Below, piece after piece: positions 12,593 through 21,640 of a DNA stretch of 42,205 nucleotides. The stretch covers positions 1 through 42,205 of the forward strand of contig VBIW01000053.1 in assembly GCA_005880915.1 (NCBI GenBank). Reading direction: 5' to 3'. Under the pieces are notes generated by a model, which searched no databases, was not told the origin of the DNA, and saw only the letters and a program-made list of their open reading frames with translations. The stretch is from Chloroflexota bacterium. GTDB lineage: Bacteria > Chloroflexota > Dormibacteria > Dormibacterales > Dormibacteraceae. Made by a program: the position numbers and the translations under genes. The first letter of the stretch is position 1; every line of letters starts with the position of its first letter.

Positions 12593-12961
12593 ATGATCCA
12601 GCAAGAAACCCGGCTGAAGGTCGCGGACAACTCGGGAGCTAAAGAGCTCCTGTGCATCCGCGTGGCCGGGGGGCACTACCGCAAGTACGCGTATGTAGGC
12701 GACATCATCACCGCCACGGTCAAGTCCGCCCAGCCGGGCGGGCAGGTCAAGAAGGGTGAGGTCGTCAAGGCGGTCGTCGTCCGCGTGAACAAGGAATACA
12801 AGCGCCCCGACGGCTCGCTCATCCGGTTCGACGAAAACGCGGCAGTGCTGCTGGCGCAAGCCAACAACCCGCGCGGCACGCGCATCTTCGGCCCGGTTGC
12901 CCGTGAGCTGCGGGAACGCAACTTCATGAAGATCATCTCGCTCGCTCCGGAGGTCCTTTAA
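12593..12961 (+). CDS. rplN: 50S ribosomal protein L14
   Basis: Central 50S interface protein and RsfS docking site. The 122-residue product is exactly the usual length: [53 protein letters not shown] and the end [12 protein letters not shown]. It starts at ATG 12593, three bases after rpsQ. Confidence 0.98.
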   Translation: MIQQETRLKVADNSGAKELLCIRVAGGHYRKYAYVGDIITATVKSAQPGGQVKKGEVVKAVVVRVNKEYKRPDGSLIRFDENAAVLLAQANNPRGTRIFGPVARELRERNFMKIISLAPEVL

Positions 12962-12967
12962 CCAGAA

Positions 12968-13354
12968 ATGCTGAAGAACAAAGAACAACCCAAGCGCCGC
13001 TGGCTCGACCTTGCGCCGGGCGATCCGGTGATCGTGATCGCGGGCAAGGACAAGGGCAAGCAGGGTGAGGTGCTGCGCACGATTCCCGACCAGCACAAGA
13101 TCGTGGTGAAGGGGGTCAACCTGCTCAAGCGCCACACCAAGGCCGGCCAGCGCCGAGGTGGCGTGGCCGTTGCGCAAGGCGGCATCGTCGACTTCGAGGC
13201 CGCGCTCGATTATTCCAACGTGATGCTCGTCTGCCCGGCGTGCGGCCGGCCCACGCGGACCAAGCACACAGTGCTCGAGTCCGGCGCGCGGGCTCTGGTC
13301 TGCCGCCACTGCGGCGAGCCCTACGAGCGCGTGCGTAAGACGGAGGCCCAGTAG
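12968..13354 (+). CDS. rplX: 50S ribosomal protein L24, zinc-ribbon form
   Basis: Assembly initiator of the 50S. The KOW motif ([20 protein letters not shown]) is followed by the long hairpin. Four cysteines in two CxxC pairs (89/92 and 112/115) then form a likely zinc ribbon. The product has 128 residues, longer than the roughly 105 typical. ATG 12968. It overlaps rplE by one base (TAGTG). Confidence 0.97.
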   Translation: MLKNKEQPKRRWLDLAPGDPVIVIAGKDKGKQGEVLRTIPDQHKIVVKGVNLLKRHTKAGQRRGGVAVAQGGIVDFEAALDYSNVMLVCPACGRPTRTKHTVLESGARALVCRHCGEPYERVRKTEAQ

Positions 13355-13968
13355 TGGCTAAAGCGAAGCAGTCGCCGGCAAAGAAGGAGTCAGCCCCGAA
13401 GGCGCCCGGCACAAAGTCGGAGGCGCCGCCGCGCCTGCTCCTGGCCTACCGGGACACCATCGCGCAGCAGATGACCAAGGAGTTCGACTACGGCAACACG
13501 ATGCAGGTGCCGCGCCTGGACAAGATCGTGGTCAACATCGGCATCGGCGAGGCGAAGGACAACGACAAGGCGCTCGACGCCGCGGTCGGCGACGTGGTCA
13601 CCATCACCGGCCAGAAGCCGCAATTGATCAAGGCCAAGAAGTCCGTCGCCGCGTTCAAGCTGCGCGCCGGCCAGACGGTCGGCATCAAGACGACGCTTCG
13701 CGGCCGTCGCATGTGGTACTTCCTCGACAAGCTGCTGAACATCGCGCTGCCGCGAATCCGCGACTTCCGCGGCGTGAGCCCGGACGGCTTCGACGGTCGC
13801 GGCAACTACTCCCTCGGGCTGCGGGAGCAGGTCGTGTTCCCCGAGGTCGACTACGACAAGATCGACAAGCTGCGAGGGCTGGAGGTCTCGATCATCACCA
13901 CTGCCCGCACCGACGACGAGGCGCGAAGCCTGCTGACAAGACTCGGAATGCCATTCAGGAAGAGATAA
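13354..13968 (+). CDS. rplE: 50S ribosomal protein L5
   Basis: 5S rRNA-binding protein of the central protuberance. The core starts about residue 27 ([17 protein letters not shown]) and carries [41 protein letters not shown] and the C-terminal [13 protein letters not shown]. Before it lies a Lys/Ala/Pro-rich N-terminal extension of about 26 residues. The GTG shares a base with the rplX stop, which supports this start. 204 residues. Confidence 0.97.
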   Translation: MAKAKQSPAKKESAPKAPGTKSEAPPRLLLAYRDTIAQQMTKEFDYGNTMQVPRLDKIVVNIGIGEAKDNDKALDAAVGDVVTITGQKPQLIKAKKSVAAFKLRAGQTVGIKTTLRGRRMWYFLDKLLNIALPRIRDFRGVSPDGFDGRGNYSLGLREQVVFPEVDYDKIDKLRGLEVSIITTARTDDEARSLLTRLGMPFRKR

Positions 13969-13978
13969 GGGAGAGAGT

Positions 13979-14173
13979 TTGGCGAAGAAATCATCGATCC
14001 AGCGCTGGAAGCGAGACCTTGCAACACCCAAGTTCAAGGTGCGTTTTCACAATCGCTGCCGCATCTGCGGGCGGCCGCGAGCTTTCCTGCGCAAATTCGG
14101 TATGTGCCGCATCTGCTTCCGGGAGCTTGCCTCCGAGGGACGTGTCCCCGGGGTCACGAAGTCGAGCTGGTGA
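13979..14173 (+). CDS. rpsN: 30S ribosomal protein S14, zinc-binding type (type Z)
   Basis: Head protein of the 30S. The 64-residue product is the short zinc-ribbon form, with Cys27, Cys30, Cys43 and Cys46 in two CxxC pairs and the end GVTKSSW. TTG start at 13979, after AAGGGAGAGAG. It overlaps rpsH by one base (TGATG). Confidence 0.97.
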   Translation: MAKKSSIQRWKRDLATPKFKVRFHNRCRICGRPRAFLRKFGMCRICFRELASEGRVPGVTKSSW

Positions 14174-14625
14174 TGGCTACCGCAGTCGCCAAGGCAGGCG
14201 CCAAGAACATCAAGAAGGCACCGCCGGGGATCGTCTCCGACCCTATAGCCGACATGCTCACGCGCATCCGCAACTCCAACGCCGCCCGGCACGCCGAGGT
14301 GAAGGTCCCCGCGTCCCGGCTGAAGCTCGAGATTGCCCGCGTCCTGAAGGACGAGGGCTACATCGCGGGCTACGACGTGGAGGCCAACGGCACCACTCAG
14401 ACGATGCGTATCATCTTCAAGTCCCGCCCCGACCGCACCCGAGTCATTTCGGGCGTCAAGCGGATCAGCCGCCCAGGGCTGCGGGTCTACGCTCGCAAGA
14501 CCGAGATCCCGAGAGTCCTCGGCGGACTTGGCATCGCGATCCTCAGCACCGCTGAGGGAGTCATGAGCGGGAGGCAGGCGCTGCGTCAGGGTCTCGGTGG
14601 CGAAGTGCTCGCCTACATCTGGTAA
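14173..14625 (+). CDS. rpsH: 30S ribosomal protein S8
   Basis: Central-domain 16S-binding protein, which represses the spc operon in Escherichia coli. The core [19 protein letters not shown] and the C-terminal [25 protein letters not shown] are standard. I chose ATG 14173, whose first base is the last of the rpsN stop. This gives 150 residues with an Ala/Lys-rich N-terminal extension of about 20. An in-frame ATG at 14104 would only shadow rpsN. Confidence 0.97.
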   Translation: MATAVAKAGAKNIKKAPPGIVSDPIADMLTRIRNSNAARHAEVKVPASRLKLEIARVLKDEGYIAGYDVEANGTTQTMRIIFKSRPDRTRVISGVKRISRPGLRVYARKTEIPRVLGGLGIAILSTAEGVMSGRQALRQGLGGEVLAYIW

Positions 14626-14643
14626 TCAGGAGAACAGAAAGAG

Positions 14644-15198
14644 TTGTCGCGGATCGGAAAGCTGCCCGTCCCGGTGCCGAAGTCGGTGAAGGTCACCCTG
14701 GGCCCGGGGCACGTCAAGGTCGAGGGCCCGAAGGGCCAGCTGGAGCGCACCCTGCCGGCCGACATCTCAGTCAAGCAGGTTGACGGCGAGCTGGTTTTCG
14801 AGCGGCCGTCGGACGCCTTCCGCCATCGCGCGCTCCATGGCCTGGTCCGCAGCCTGGTCGCCAACATGGTCGAGGGCGTGGACAAGGGATTCACCAAGCA
14901 GCTCGAGCTGGTCGGCGTCGGCTACCGCGTCGCCAAGCAGGGCGAAGAGGTCGTGCTGAGCCTCGGCTATTCGCACCCGATCCGGTTCAAGCCGCCGAAG
15001 GGCATCTCGATCGACATCCAGGACCAGACCAAGTTCACTGTCAGCGGCATCTCGATCGAAGACGTGGGCCAGGTCGCCGCGAACCTGCGTGGCCTGCGAC
15101 CGCCCGAGCCGTACAAGGGCAAGGGCGTCAGATACGCAGGCGAGAGGGTCCGCCGCAAGCCGGGCAAGGCCGGCAAGGGGGCCAAAGCGACAGCATGA
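14644..15198 (+). CDS. rplF: 50S ribosomal protein L6
   Basis: Sarcin-ricin-loop neighbour in the 50S. The 184-residue product is normal: [12 protein letters not shown] start, two repeated alpha/beta domains, and [19 protein letters not shown] near the end. TTG start at 14644 behind AGGAGAACAGAAAG. It overlaps rplR by ATGA. Confidence 0.98.
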   Translation: MSRIGKLPVPVPKSVKVTLGPGHVKVEGPKGQLERTLPADISVKQVDGELVFERPSDAFRHRALHGLVRSLVANMVEGVDKGFTKQLELVGVGYRVAKQGEEVVLSLGYSHPIRFKPPKGISIDIQDQTKFTVSGISIEDVGQVAANLRGLRPPEPYKGKGVRYAGERVRRKPGKAGKGAKATA

Positions 15199-15548
15199 TC
15201 AAACGACAGGACCGGAAGGTGAACCGCTCGAAGCGTCATCAGCGCGTCCGCGTGCACGTCGCGGGGACATCGCAGCGGCCGCGTTTGGCGGTGTTTCGCA
15301 GCCTCAATCATGTCTACGCCCAACTGATCGACGACGGCGCGAGCCGCACGTTGGCGGCGGCCTCGACCGTCGAGATGAAGGCCAAAGGCAATGGCGTCGC
15401 CCAGGCCGCAGAAGTCGGCAAGGCGATCGCCGCCAAGGCCAAGGCGGCCGGGCTCAACCAGGTCGTCTTCGACCGCGGCGGTTTCCTCTACCACGGCAGA
15501 ATCAAGGCGCTGGCCGATTCGGCCCGCGAAGCAGGTTTGGAGTTCTGA
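15195..15548 (+). CDS. rplR: 50S ribosomal protein L18
   Basis: 5S rRNA-binding protein. The 117-residue product has [31 protein letters not shown] and the end [26 protein letters not shown], all typical. ATGA overlap with rplF, TGATG overlap with rpsE. Confidence 0.98.
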   Translation: MIKRQDRKVNRSKRHQRVRVHVAGTSQRPRLAVFRSLNHVYAQLIDDGASRTLAAASTVEMKAKGNGVAQAAEVGKAIAAKAKAAGLNQVVFDRGGFLYHGRIKALADSAREAGLEF

Positions 15549-16135
15549 TGTCAAGAAACATGGGCGGCGGCCGGTACTCGTCGGGCGAACGGTCCGAGCT
15601 CGCGGACCGTGTCGTCCGCGTCAACCGCGTCGCCAAGGTCGTCAAGGGCGGCCGCAAGTTCTCCTTCAGCGCGCTGATCGTCGTCGGTGACATGAACGGC
15701 CGGGTCGGCGCCGGCATCGGCAAGGCGCGCGAGGTGACCGAGGCCATACGCAAGGGCATGGAGGTCGCGAAGCGCAACATGATCACGGTGCCGATGGTCG
15801 GCACGACCATCCCGCACGAGGTGCGCCTCAAGTGGGGCGCGGCGCGCATCATGCTCAAGCCGGCCGCGCCCGGCACCGGGGTGATCTCCGGCGGCGCGAT
15901 GCGTGCGGTGATCGAGACCGCCGGCATCAAGGACATCCTCACCAAGTCGCACGGCACCAACAACCCGATCAACACGGTGCGAGCGACGCTGGCCGCGCTG
16001 CAGCAGCTGAAGACAGCCCAGCAGGTGGCCGAGCTCCGCGGCAAGGACATGGAGCAGATGGTCGGCAAGCGCCTGGCCGCCGCCTATCGGGGCCAGGAAC
16101 CAGCCAGCTCCAACGGTGGTGAAACAAGTGCCTGA
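15548..16135 (+). CDS. rpsE: 30S ribosomal protein S5
   Basis: mRNA-entry and decoding-fidelity protein. The double-stranded RNA-binding domain ([33 protein letters not shown]) and the C-terminal domain ([38 protein letters not shown]) are intact. ATG 15548 shares a base with the rplR stop and gives 195 residues. Upstream in-frame codons only shadow L18. It overlaps rpmD by 8 nt. Confidence 0.98.
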   Translation: MSRNMGGGRYSSGERSELADRVVRVNRVAKVVKGGRKFSFSALIVVGDMNGRVGAGIGKAREVTEAIRKGMEVAKRNMITVPMVGTTIPHEVRLKWGAARIMLKPAAPGTGVISGGAMRAVIETAGIKDILTKSHGTNNPINTVRATLAALQQLKTAQQVAELRGKDMEQMVGKRLAAAYRGQEPASSNGGETSA

Positions 16136-16388
16136 CAAGACGCTCAAGGCAACGCTCGTGAAGAGCGCGATTGGCGCCAAGCCCGAGATCAAGGCGACCG
16201 TCGAGTCGCTCGGCTTCCGGCGCATGCACCAGACGCGCGAGCTGCCGGACAACCCGGCGGTCCGCGGCATGCTGCGCCGAGTGAACTTCCTCGTCGCTGT
16301 CGAGGGCGAGCCGTTCGAGAGGCCGAAGCGGAGCAAGTACAAGATCTGGCGCTCCCGCTCAAATAAGAAGCACAAGCGAGGCCACTAG
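16128..16388 (+). CDS. rpmD: 50S ribosomal protein L30 with C-terminal extension
   Basis: Small 50S protein. The core ([43 protein letters not shown]) is typical. It is followed by about 30 extra residues, ending in a very basic [12 protein letters not shown] stretch. With GTG 16128 the product has 86 residues against about 60 in the family. I prefer this start ([10 protein letters not shown]), which overlaps the rpsE stop as GTGCCTGA. GTG 16116 is an alternative that adds four residues. Confidence 0.93.
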   Translation: MPDKTLKATLVKSAIGAKPEIKATVESLGFRRMHQTRELPDNPAVRGMLRRVNFLVAVEGEPFERPKRSKYKIWRSRSNKKHKRGH

Positions 16389-16394
16389 AGACAG

Positions 16395-16994
16395 ATGCAG
16401 CTTCACGACCTCAAACCTTCACCTGGCGCCCATCGCAGATCGCGACGAGTGGGCCGCGGAACCGGCTCCGGCCGGGGCAAGACCTCTGGCCGCGGCCAGA
16501 AGGGACAGAACGCGCGCAGCGAGGGCTTTCGCCTCGGGTTCGAGGGCGGCCAGATGCCCTTCTCCCAACGCATCCCCAAGCTGCCAGGGTTCAAGAACCC
16601 GTTCAAGAAGATCTACTCGGTGGTCAACATCTCGAAGCTCAGCCGCTTCGCCGACGGGGCGAAGGTCGACGCCAAGACGCTTCTCGAGGAAGGCCTCGTC
16701 CACGAGGGCGAGGAGATCAAGATTTTGGGTACCGGCCGCCTCAAGCGCAGACTGACGGTGGAAGCCCATGCCTTCAGCGCCAGCGCCCGCGACGCGATCG
16801 AGAAAGCCGGCGGTTCCGTCACCGTGCTGGGGCAGCCCCGCAAGATCGGAGCCAAGCGGACTGCTGCCAAAGCACCAAAGCCTTTGCCTACCCCCGAAGC
16901 GCCTAAGCAGGCCCCGGCTGCGGCGAAGCAGCCGCGTGCCAAGAGTGCCCCGACGGCGCCGGTCGAGGAGGCCACCCCTCCCGACGAGGCCTAG
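16395..16994 (+). CDS. rplO: 50S ribosomal protein L15 with C-terminal extension
   Basis: Late-assembly 50S protein. The core has MQLHDLKPSPGAHRRSRRVGRG, the glycine-rich GSGRGKTSGRGQKGQNAR and FEGGQMPFSQRIPKLPGF. The fold ends near residue 145-150. The remaining 50 residues are a Pro/Ala/Lys-rich tail, making 199 in total. It lies 6 bases after rpmD and 3 before secY. Confidence 0.97.
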   Translation: MQLHDLKPSPGAHRRSRRVGRGTGSGRGKTSGRGQKGQNARSEGFRLGFEGGQMPFSQRIPKLPGFKNPFKKIYSVVNISKLSRFADGAKVDAKTLLEEGLVHEGEEIKILGTGRLKRRLTVEAHAFSASARDAIEKAGGSVTVLGQPRKIGAKRTAAKAPKPLPTPEAPKQAPAAAKQPRAKSAPTAPVEEATPPDEA

Positions 16995-16997
16995 CCG

Positions 16998-18329
16998 ATG
17001 AACCTCCTCGAGGCGCTCATCAACTCGTTTCGGCTGCCGGAGCTGCGGAACAAGATCCTGTTCACGGGCGGCATCCTGATCGTCTTCCGCCTTTTTGCGA
17101 ACATCGCGATCCCCGAAGCGAACAAGACAGCGCTCGGACTGCTCTTCAACCAGCAGGCGCTGCTCGGACTGCTCGACCTCTTCTCAGGTGGTGGGCTCTC
17201 ACGCTTCAGCGTCGTCGCGATGGGCATGAACCCCTACATCAACGCCACGATCATCATGCAGCTGATGACGGTGATCTCCGAGCGCATCAAGGAGATCCAG
17301 AAAGAGGGCGAGATGGGTCGCCGCCGCATCCAGCGATGGAGCCGCTACCTGACGGTCGCGCTCGGCGCCGGCCAGGCCTACGGCTTTACTGTCCTCTTCC
17401 AGAACACGAACCCGGCGATCCTCGGCACCCTCGACTGGTTCCAGCGCACGCAGATCATCCTGGTCCTGACCGCCGGCACCGTGATGCTGATGTGGTTCGG
17501 CGAGCTGATCACCGAGTACGGCATCGGCAACGGTGTGTCGCTGATCATCTTCGCGGGCATCATCGGCCGAGGGCCGCAGGGCGTGGCGTCGGTGTTCACC
17601 GCGCACTCGACCGGCGGCGGCCTGGCAGACTACGTGCCCTTCATCATCTTCGGCGTCATCGCGCTGGTGATGACCGCGGTGATCATCGAGGTCCAGCAGG
17701 CGGTGCGGAAGATCCCCATCCAATCGGCGCAACGAGTCGCAGGTGGGCGAGAGGTGGGGCGCAGGGCCAGCTTCCTGCCGCTGCGTGTCAACCACGCCGG
17801 CGTGATTCCGATCATCTTCGCGATCTCGGTGATGTTCCTGCCGACGATCATCGCCAACTACTTCAACGCGGCTCCGCCGAGCACGTGGTACTACCGAGCA
17901 GCTCACTGGATCCAGGGCAACTTCGCGCCCGATACATCGAACGTCCCGATGGCGGTCACGTACAACGCCCTCTACTTCCTGTTCACCTTCGGGTTCACGT
18001 ATTTCTACACGGCCATCACGTTTGACGTCCATGAGGTGGCGGACAACCTTAAACGCTACTCAAGCTTCATCCCGGGAATCCGCCCGGGACGTCCGACCGC
18101 GGACTACCTCCAGGCGGTGATGAACCGCGTCACCTTCGTGGGCGCGGTCTTCCTCGGCTTCATCACCGTGATCCTGCCCATCGGGACGGCGAAGATCTCC
18201 GGCATCCCGCACCAGCAGATGTACCTGGGAGGCACTGCCATCCTGATCGTGGTCGGCGTCGCCCTCGACACGATGAAGCAGCTGCAGACGCAGCTCGTGA
18301 TGCGCCAGTACCGCGGTTTTATCAAGTGA
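16998..18329 (+). CDS. secY: Protein translocase subunit SecY
   Basis: Channel subunit of the Sec translocon in the cytoplasmic membrane. The 443-residue product has the ten hydrophobic segments of the family. It contains the GMNPYINATIIMQLMTVISERIKEI block after TM2, MLMWFGELITEYGIGNGVSLIIFAGI around TM4-5, the RVNHAGVIPIIFA block and the end MKQLQTQLVMRQYRGF. ATG 16998 gives the expected N-terminal amphipathic helix. The stop codon directly abuts a palindromic repeat that separates secY from adk. Confidence 0.98.
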   Translation: MNLLEALINSFRLPELRNKILFTGGILIVFRLFANIAIPEANKTALGLLFNQQALLGLLDLFSGGGLSRFSVVAMGMNPYINATIIMQLMTVISERIKEIQKEGEMGRRRIQRWSRYLTVALGAGQAYGFTVLFQNTNPAILGTLDWFQRTQIILVLTAGTVMLMWFGELITEYGIGNGVSLIIFAGIIGRGPQGVASVFTAHSTGGGLADYVPFIIFGVIALVMTAVIIEVQQAVRKIPIQSAQRVAGGREVGRRASFLPLRVNHAGVIPIIFAISVMFLPTIIANYFNAAPPSTWYYRAAHWIQGNFAPDTSNVPMAVTYNALYFLFTFGFTYFYTAITFDVHEVADNLKRYSSFIPGIRPGRPTADYLQAVMNRVTFVGAVFLGFITVILPIGTAKISGIPHQQMYLGGTAILIVVGVALDTMKQLQTQLVMRQYRGFIK

Positions 18330-18413
18330 CTTCCCCATTCATGGGGAAGTACCCGGCCTCCCCATCTATGGGGAGGTGGCGCGAAGCGCCGGTGGGGCAG
18401 CCGGGGGATGGGG
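18330..18413 (+). repeat. Palindromic repeat element, copy A (secY-adk gap)
   Basis: Starts at the last bases of the secY stop. It has CTTCCCCAT-TC-ATGGGGAAG (18330-18349), then a second palindrome CCTCCCCAT-CT-ATGGGGAGG (18357-18376), then hairpin GGCGC-GAA-GCGCC (18378-18390). It ends in a G-rich GGGGGATGGGG, which lies about where the adk ribosome binding site should be. The same plan recurs at 22979, 37632, 40564 and 41833. Confidence 0.8.
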
Positions 18414-18417
18414 CTGA

Positions 18418-19077
18418 TTGAATCTTCTCCTTTACGGTGCTCCAGGATCAGGCAAGGGGACACAGGCCAACATGCTGCGCTCCCATTTCGGCATTCCGCA
18501 CATCGCGACGGGCGACATGCTGCGGGCCGAGATCCAGGCGGGGACCGAGCTCGGCCTCAAGGCGCAGCCAATCCTGGCGGCAGGCCAGTACGTGTCGGAC
18601 GAGATCATGGTCGGCATGATCCGCAATCGCCTGCGCCAGCCCGACTGTGAGCCCGGCTTCATCATCGACGGGTTCCCTCGGACGGTGCCACAGGCCGAAG
18701 CCCTCGACGGCCTGATGGGCGAGCTTGGCAAGCATTTCGACCGGGTCATCTACCTCAAGGTGCCCGTCGAGGAGCTGCTACGCCGCCTGTCCGGCCGGCT
18801 GGTCTGCCCGGTTTGCCAGCGCACGTACCCGCCCGCGACTTCAGCCTGCGCGTCGGACGGCGGACCCCTGGTCCAGCGCGAGGACGACCGCCCGGAAGCA
18901 GTGCGGCCGCGGATCGAGATCTACCTCGAAAAAACCGTGCCGGTGCTCGACCACTACCGGCTCGGCGGCCTGGTTTCTGAGATCGACGGACGGGGCACAA
19001 TTGACCTGATAAGCAGCCAGGTCCTGGCCGCTGTGAACGGCAAATTCACCTCCCCGATCGCACCCCGAAAAACATGA
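18418..19077 (+). CDS. adk: Adenylate kinase
   Basis: Converts ATP plus AMP to two ADP in the cytoplasm. The 219-residue product has the P-loop GAPGSGKGT (7-15), TGDMLRAEI, GFIIDGFPRT and a zinc lid. Lid ligands would be Cys130, Cys133, Cys144 and Asp147, the C-C-C-D set known from Bacillus. Here 10 residues separate the pairs rather than the usual 16, so the lid hairpin is shortened. TTG start at 18418 (MNLLLYGAPG), preceded by the repeat element. It overlaps map by ATGA. Confidence 0.97.
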   Translation: MNLLLYGAPGSGKGTQANMLRSHFGIPHIATGDMLRAEIQAGTELGLKAQPILAAGQYVSDEIMVGMIRNRLRQPDCEPGFIIDGFPRTVPQAEALDGLMGELGKHFDRVIYLKVPVEELLRRLSGRLVCPVCQRTYPPATSACASDGGPLVQREDDRPEAVRPRIEIYLEKTVPVLDHYRLGGLVSEIDGRGTIDLISSQVLAAVNGKFTSPIAPRKT

Positions 19078-19829
19078 TCAACCTGAAGACCCAGCACGAG
19101 ATCGAGCTGATGGCCCGAGCGGGCAGCTTGCTCGCATCCGTCCTGCCGCCACTCAAGGCTGCCTGCCAGCCGGGGGTGAAGACGATCGAGCTCGACCGGA
19201 TCGCCGACCGCCTGATCCGGGACGGCGGCGCCACGCCCGGCTTCCTGGGCTACCAGGGCTTCCCGCGGTCGATCTGCGTCTCGATCAACGATGAGGCGGT
19301 CCATGGGATCCCGGGCAACCGCAAGATCGCCGACGGCGACCTGGTCAGCCTGGATCTGGGTCTGGTCCTCGAGGGCTTCTGGGCCGACGTCGGCGTCACG
19401 GTTGGGGTGGGCAAGATCACGCCGGAGGCCGCGCGCCTGCTGAAAGTCACCGAGCAGGCTCTGTACGTGGGCATCGACAAGGCCAGGCCCGGAGGCTATC
19501 TGGGCGACATCTCGTCAGCGATCCAGAAGCACGTCGAGGCGGCGGGCTTCTCGGTCATCCGCCAGTTCGTCGGCCACGGGATCGGGCGCCAGATGCACGA
19601 GGACCCGCAGGTCCCGAATTTCGGCACCCCAGGCACCCCGCCCCGGCTTAAGCCCGGCATGACGCTGGCGATCGAGCCGATGGTCAACGCCGGCACCCAC
19701 GAGGTCTACATGAAGCCCGACGGCTGGACGATCTGCACGGCCGACGGCGCCTTGTCCGCCTACTTTGAGCACACCGTCGCTATCACAGAAAAGGGCCCAA
19801 CCGTACTCACAAAGGGAGCCCTGGACTGA
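19074..19829 (+). CDS. map: Methionine aminopeptidase, type I
   Basis: Removes the initiator methionine from new proteins. The 251-residue product has all five metal ligands of the pita-bread fold: Asp94, Asp105, His168, Glu201 and Glu232, with the substrate-site His77. There is no N-terminal zinc extension. ATG 19074 overlaps adk by ATGA. adk-map-infA-rpmJ is the standard order between secY and rpsM in Gram-positive-type clusters. Confidence 0.97.
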   Translation: MINLKTQHEIELMARAGSLLASVLPPLKAACQPGVKTIELDRIADRLIRDGGATPGFLGYQGFPRSICVSINDEAVHGIPGNRKIADGDLVSLDLGLVLEGFWADVGVTVGVGKITPEAARLLKVTEQALYVGIDKARPGGYLGDISSAIQKHVEAAGFSVIRQFVGHGIGRQMHEDPQVPNFGTPGTPPRLKPGMTLAIEPMVNAGTHEVYMKPDGWTICTADGALSAYFEHTVAITEKGPTVLTKGALD

Positions 19830-19844
19830 AGCTTCGCCCGAGTT

Positions 19845-19853
19845 TGGTACAAT
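19845..19853 (+). promoter_or_regulatory. Candidate extended -10 promoter of infA (leaderless type)
   Basis: TGG followed directly by TACAAT (19848-19853) forms an extended -10. Transcription would begin about 19860, at or within two bases of the GTG start of infA at 19862. No Shine-Dalgarno sequence lies between. This is the layout of leaderless mRNAs in Actinobacteria and Deinococcus. Confidence 0.5.
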
Positions 19854-19861
19854 CGCCGTTC

Positions 19862-20077
19862 GTGCCCCAGCGCCCCCCACTCGTGAAGGGGGTCGTCATA
19901 GAGCCCCTTCCCAACGGTGTCTACCGGGTTGAGCTCGAGAACGGGGCGAAGGTCCTCGCTCACGTCGCCGATCGCGCCGGCACCCATTTCACCCGGCTTC
20001 TCGCCGGGGACAAGGTAGGGGTCGAGCTCGCGGCCAGCGACCGGTCGCGGGGAAGAATTCGAGAGATTTGGAGATGA
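19862..20077 (+). CDS. infA: Translation initiation factor IF-1
   Basis: OB-fold factor that binds the 30S A site during initiation. The core [48 protein letters not shown] and RGRIREIWR is clear. GTG 19862 gives 71 residues, the normal size. TTG 19844 would add six residues but overlaps the extended -10, so I consider it less likely. It overlaps rpmJ by ATGA. Confidence 0.93.
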   Translation: MPQRPPLVKGVVIEPLPNGVYRVELENGAKVLAHVADRAGTHFTRLLAGDKVGVELAASDRSRGRIREIWR

Positions 20078-20190
20078 AGGTACGACCGTCCGTCAGAAAG
20101 ATGTGTCCCAGCTGCAAGGTGATCAAGCGCAACGGAGTGGTCCGCGTGATCTGCTCCAAGACGCCAAAGCACAAGCAGCGCCAGGGTTAG
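20074..20190 (+). CDS. rpmJ: 50S ribosomal protein L36, zinc-binding form
   Basis: Smallest ribosomal protein, bound in 23S rRNA domain VI. The 38-residue product [14 protein letters not shown]... has Cys11, Cys14, Cys27 and His33, the full zinc site of the C+ form. Its ATG overlaps the infA stop as ATGA. rpsM begins 8 bases after its stop, behind a TAGGAGAC site. Confidence 0.97.
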   Translation: MKVRPSVRKMCPSCKVIKRNGVVRVICSKTPKHKQRQG

Positions 20191-20198
20191 GAGACTAG

Positions 20199-20597
20199 AT
20201 GGCGAGAATCGCCGGCGTCGACATACCCCCGCAGAAGCGCGTGGTCATTGCCCTCACGTACATCCACGGCATAGGCAACACAACGGCCGGGAAGATCGTG
20301 AAGAACGCGAACATAGACGGGACCAAGCGCACCAAGGACCTGAGCGAGGAAGAGGTGGGCCGCCTGCGCCAGGTCATCGACCGCCTCGCGAGCGCGAAAG
20401 ACATCCTGATCGAAGGTGACCTGCGCCGCGAGGTCGCGGTGAACATCAAGCGCCTGACAGAGATCGGCTCCTACCGCGGCATGCGCCACCGTCGCGGCCT
20501 GCCGGTGCGCGGCCAGCGCACACGGACCAACGCGCGCAGCCGGCGCGGTCCGAAGCGCGCGGTCGCGGGCAAGAAGAAGGTCAAGGCAGGCAAGTAA
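20199..20597 (+). CDS. rpsM: 30S ribosomal protein S13
   Basis: Head protein that contacts the P-site tRNA and the 50S bridge B1. The 132-residue product has [60 protein letters not shown] and a basic tail. ATG 20199. It overlaps rpsK by one base (TAATG). First ribosomal gene of the alpha set. Confidence 0.98.
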   Translation: MARIAGVDIPPQKRVVIALTYIHGIGNTTAGKIVKNANIDGTKRTKDLSEEEVGRLRQVIDRLASAKDILIEGDLRREVAVNIKRLTEIGSYRGMRHRRGLPVRGQRTRTNARSRRGPKRAVAGKKKVKAGK

Positions 20598-20992
20598 TGG
20601 CGAAGCAGAAAAAGGTCGTGCGGACCCGGCGCCGCGAGCGCAAGAACGTGGTCGCGGGGCAGGCCCATATCCAGAGCACGTTCAACAACACGATCATCTC
20701 GATCAGCGACGTCGACGGCAACGTCATCGCGTGGGGCTCGGCCGGCGCGCAGGGCTTCAAGGGAAGCCGCAAGTCGACCCCCTTCGCCGCACAACAGACC
20801 GGCGAGACCACCGCGAAGAAAGCGCTCGAGCATGGTATGCGCTCGATCGAGGTCTTCGTTCGCGGGCCGGGCGCGGGTCGCGAGGCGGCCATCCGCTCGC
20901 TACAGGCGGCCGGGCTCGAGGTCAGCGCGATCACGGACGTGACCCCCATCCCGCACAACGGCTGCCGTCCGCCCAAGCGGAGGCGAGTGTAG
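20597..20992 (+). CDS. rpsK: 30S ribosomal protein S11
   Basis: Platform protein of the 30S near the Shine-Dalgarno duplex. The 131-residue product has [52 protein letters not shown] and the end [12 protein letters not shown]. All are canonical. It overlaps rpsD by one base (TAGTG). Confidence 0.98.
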   Translation: MAKQKKVVRTRRRERKNVVAGQAHIQSTFNNTIISISDVDGNVIAWGSAGAQGFKGSRKSTPFAAQQTGETTAKKALEHGMRSIEVFVRGPGAGREAAIRSLQAAGLEVSAITDVTPIPHNGCRPPKRRRV

Positions 20993-21612
20993 TGGCCAAC
21001 TACAGCGGCCCCGTCTGCCGCTTCTGCCGCCGGGAGGGCGCCAAGCTCTACCTCAAGGGCGAGCGCTGCTACACGCCGAAGTGCGCCATCGAGCGGCGCG
21101 CATTCGCACCTGGGATGCACGGCCAGGCGCGCAAGCGCAAGACCTCGGACTACGGCATCCAGCTGCGCGCGAAGCAGAAGGCGCGCCGCATCTACGGCCT
21201 CCTCGAGAAGCAGTTCCGCAACTACTTCGACAAGGCCACAAACGAGCCGGGGGTCACCGGTCTGAACCTGCTTCGGCACCTCGAGACGCGCCTGGACAAC
21301 GTCGTCTACAGGCTGGGTCTCGGTGCGTCGCGCAAGCAGGCTCGGCAGCTCGTCACCCACAGGCACTTCGAGGTCAATGGCAAGTTGGTCAACGTTCCTT
21401 CGTTTCAGGTCAAGCCGGGCGACGAGCTCAAGGTCCGGCCGTCCAATGGCGTTTTCGACGTCGCGCTTGACGCGTCGAAGGTGCGCCCGGTGCCGTCATG
21501 GCTTTCCTTTAACACGGACGAAAAGTCCGCCAAAGTCCTCGCCCGGCCAGACCGCCACGAGATGGAGTCCGGGGTCGAGGAGCAGCTGATCGTCGAGTTC
21601 TATTCCCGGTAG
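20992..21612 (+). CDS. rpsD: 30S ribosomal protein S4, zinc-binding form
   Basis: Primary 16S-binding protein at the mRNA entry, and repressor of the alpha operon in Escherichia coli. GTG 20992 shares a base with the rpsK stop and gives 206 residues. The N-terminus has four cysteines (9, 12, 26, 31) of the C+ zinc form. It is followed by the S4 RNA-binding fold (LETRLDNVVYRLGLGASRKQARQLVTHRHFEVNG). Upstream in-frame codons only shadow rpsK. Confidence 0.98.
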   Translation: MANYSGPVCRFCRREGAKLYLKGERCYTPKCAIERRAFAPGMHGQARKRKTSDYGIQLRAKQKARRIYGLLEKQFRNYFDKATNEPGVTGLNLLRHLETRLDNVVYRLGLGASRKQARQLVTHRHFEVNGKLVNVPSFQVKPGDELKVRPSNGVFDVALDASKVRPVPSWLSFNTDEKSAKVLARPDRHEMESGVEEQLIVEFYSR

Positions 21613-21640
21613 TTATGTGCACGGAGGCTAGTTAGTTCAG

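Noticed and set aside
14104..14172. Extended N-terminus for S8
   Set aside because: The in-frame ATG at 14104 would add 23 residues that only shadow the zinc-ribbon end of S14. ATG 14173 has the coupled TGATG overlap used elsewhere in the cluster.
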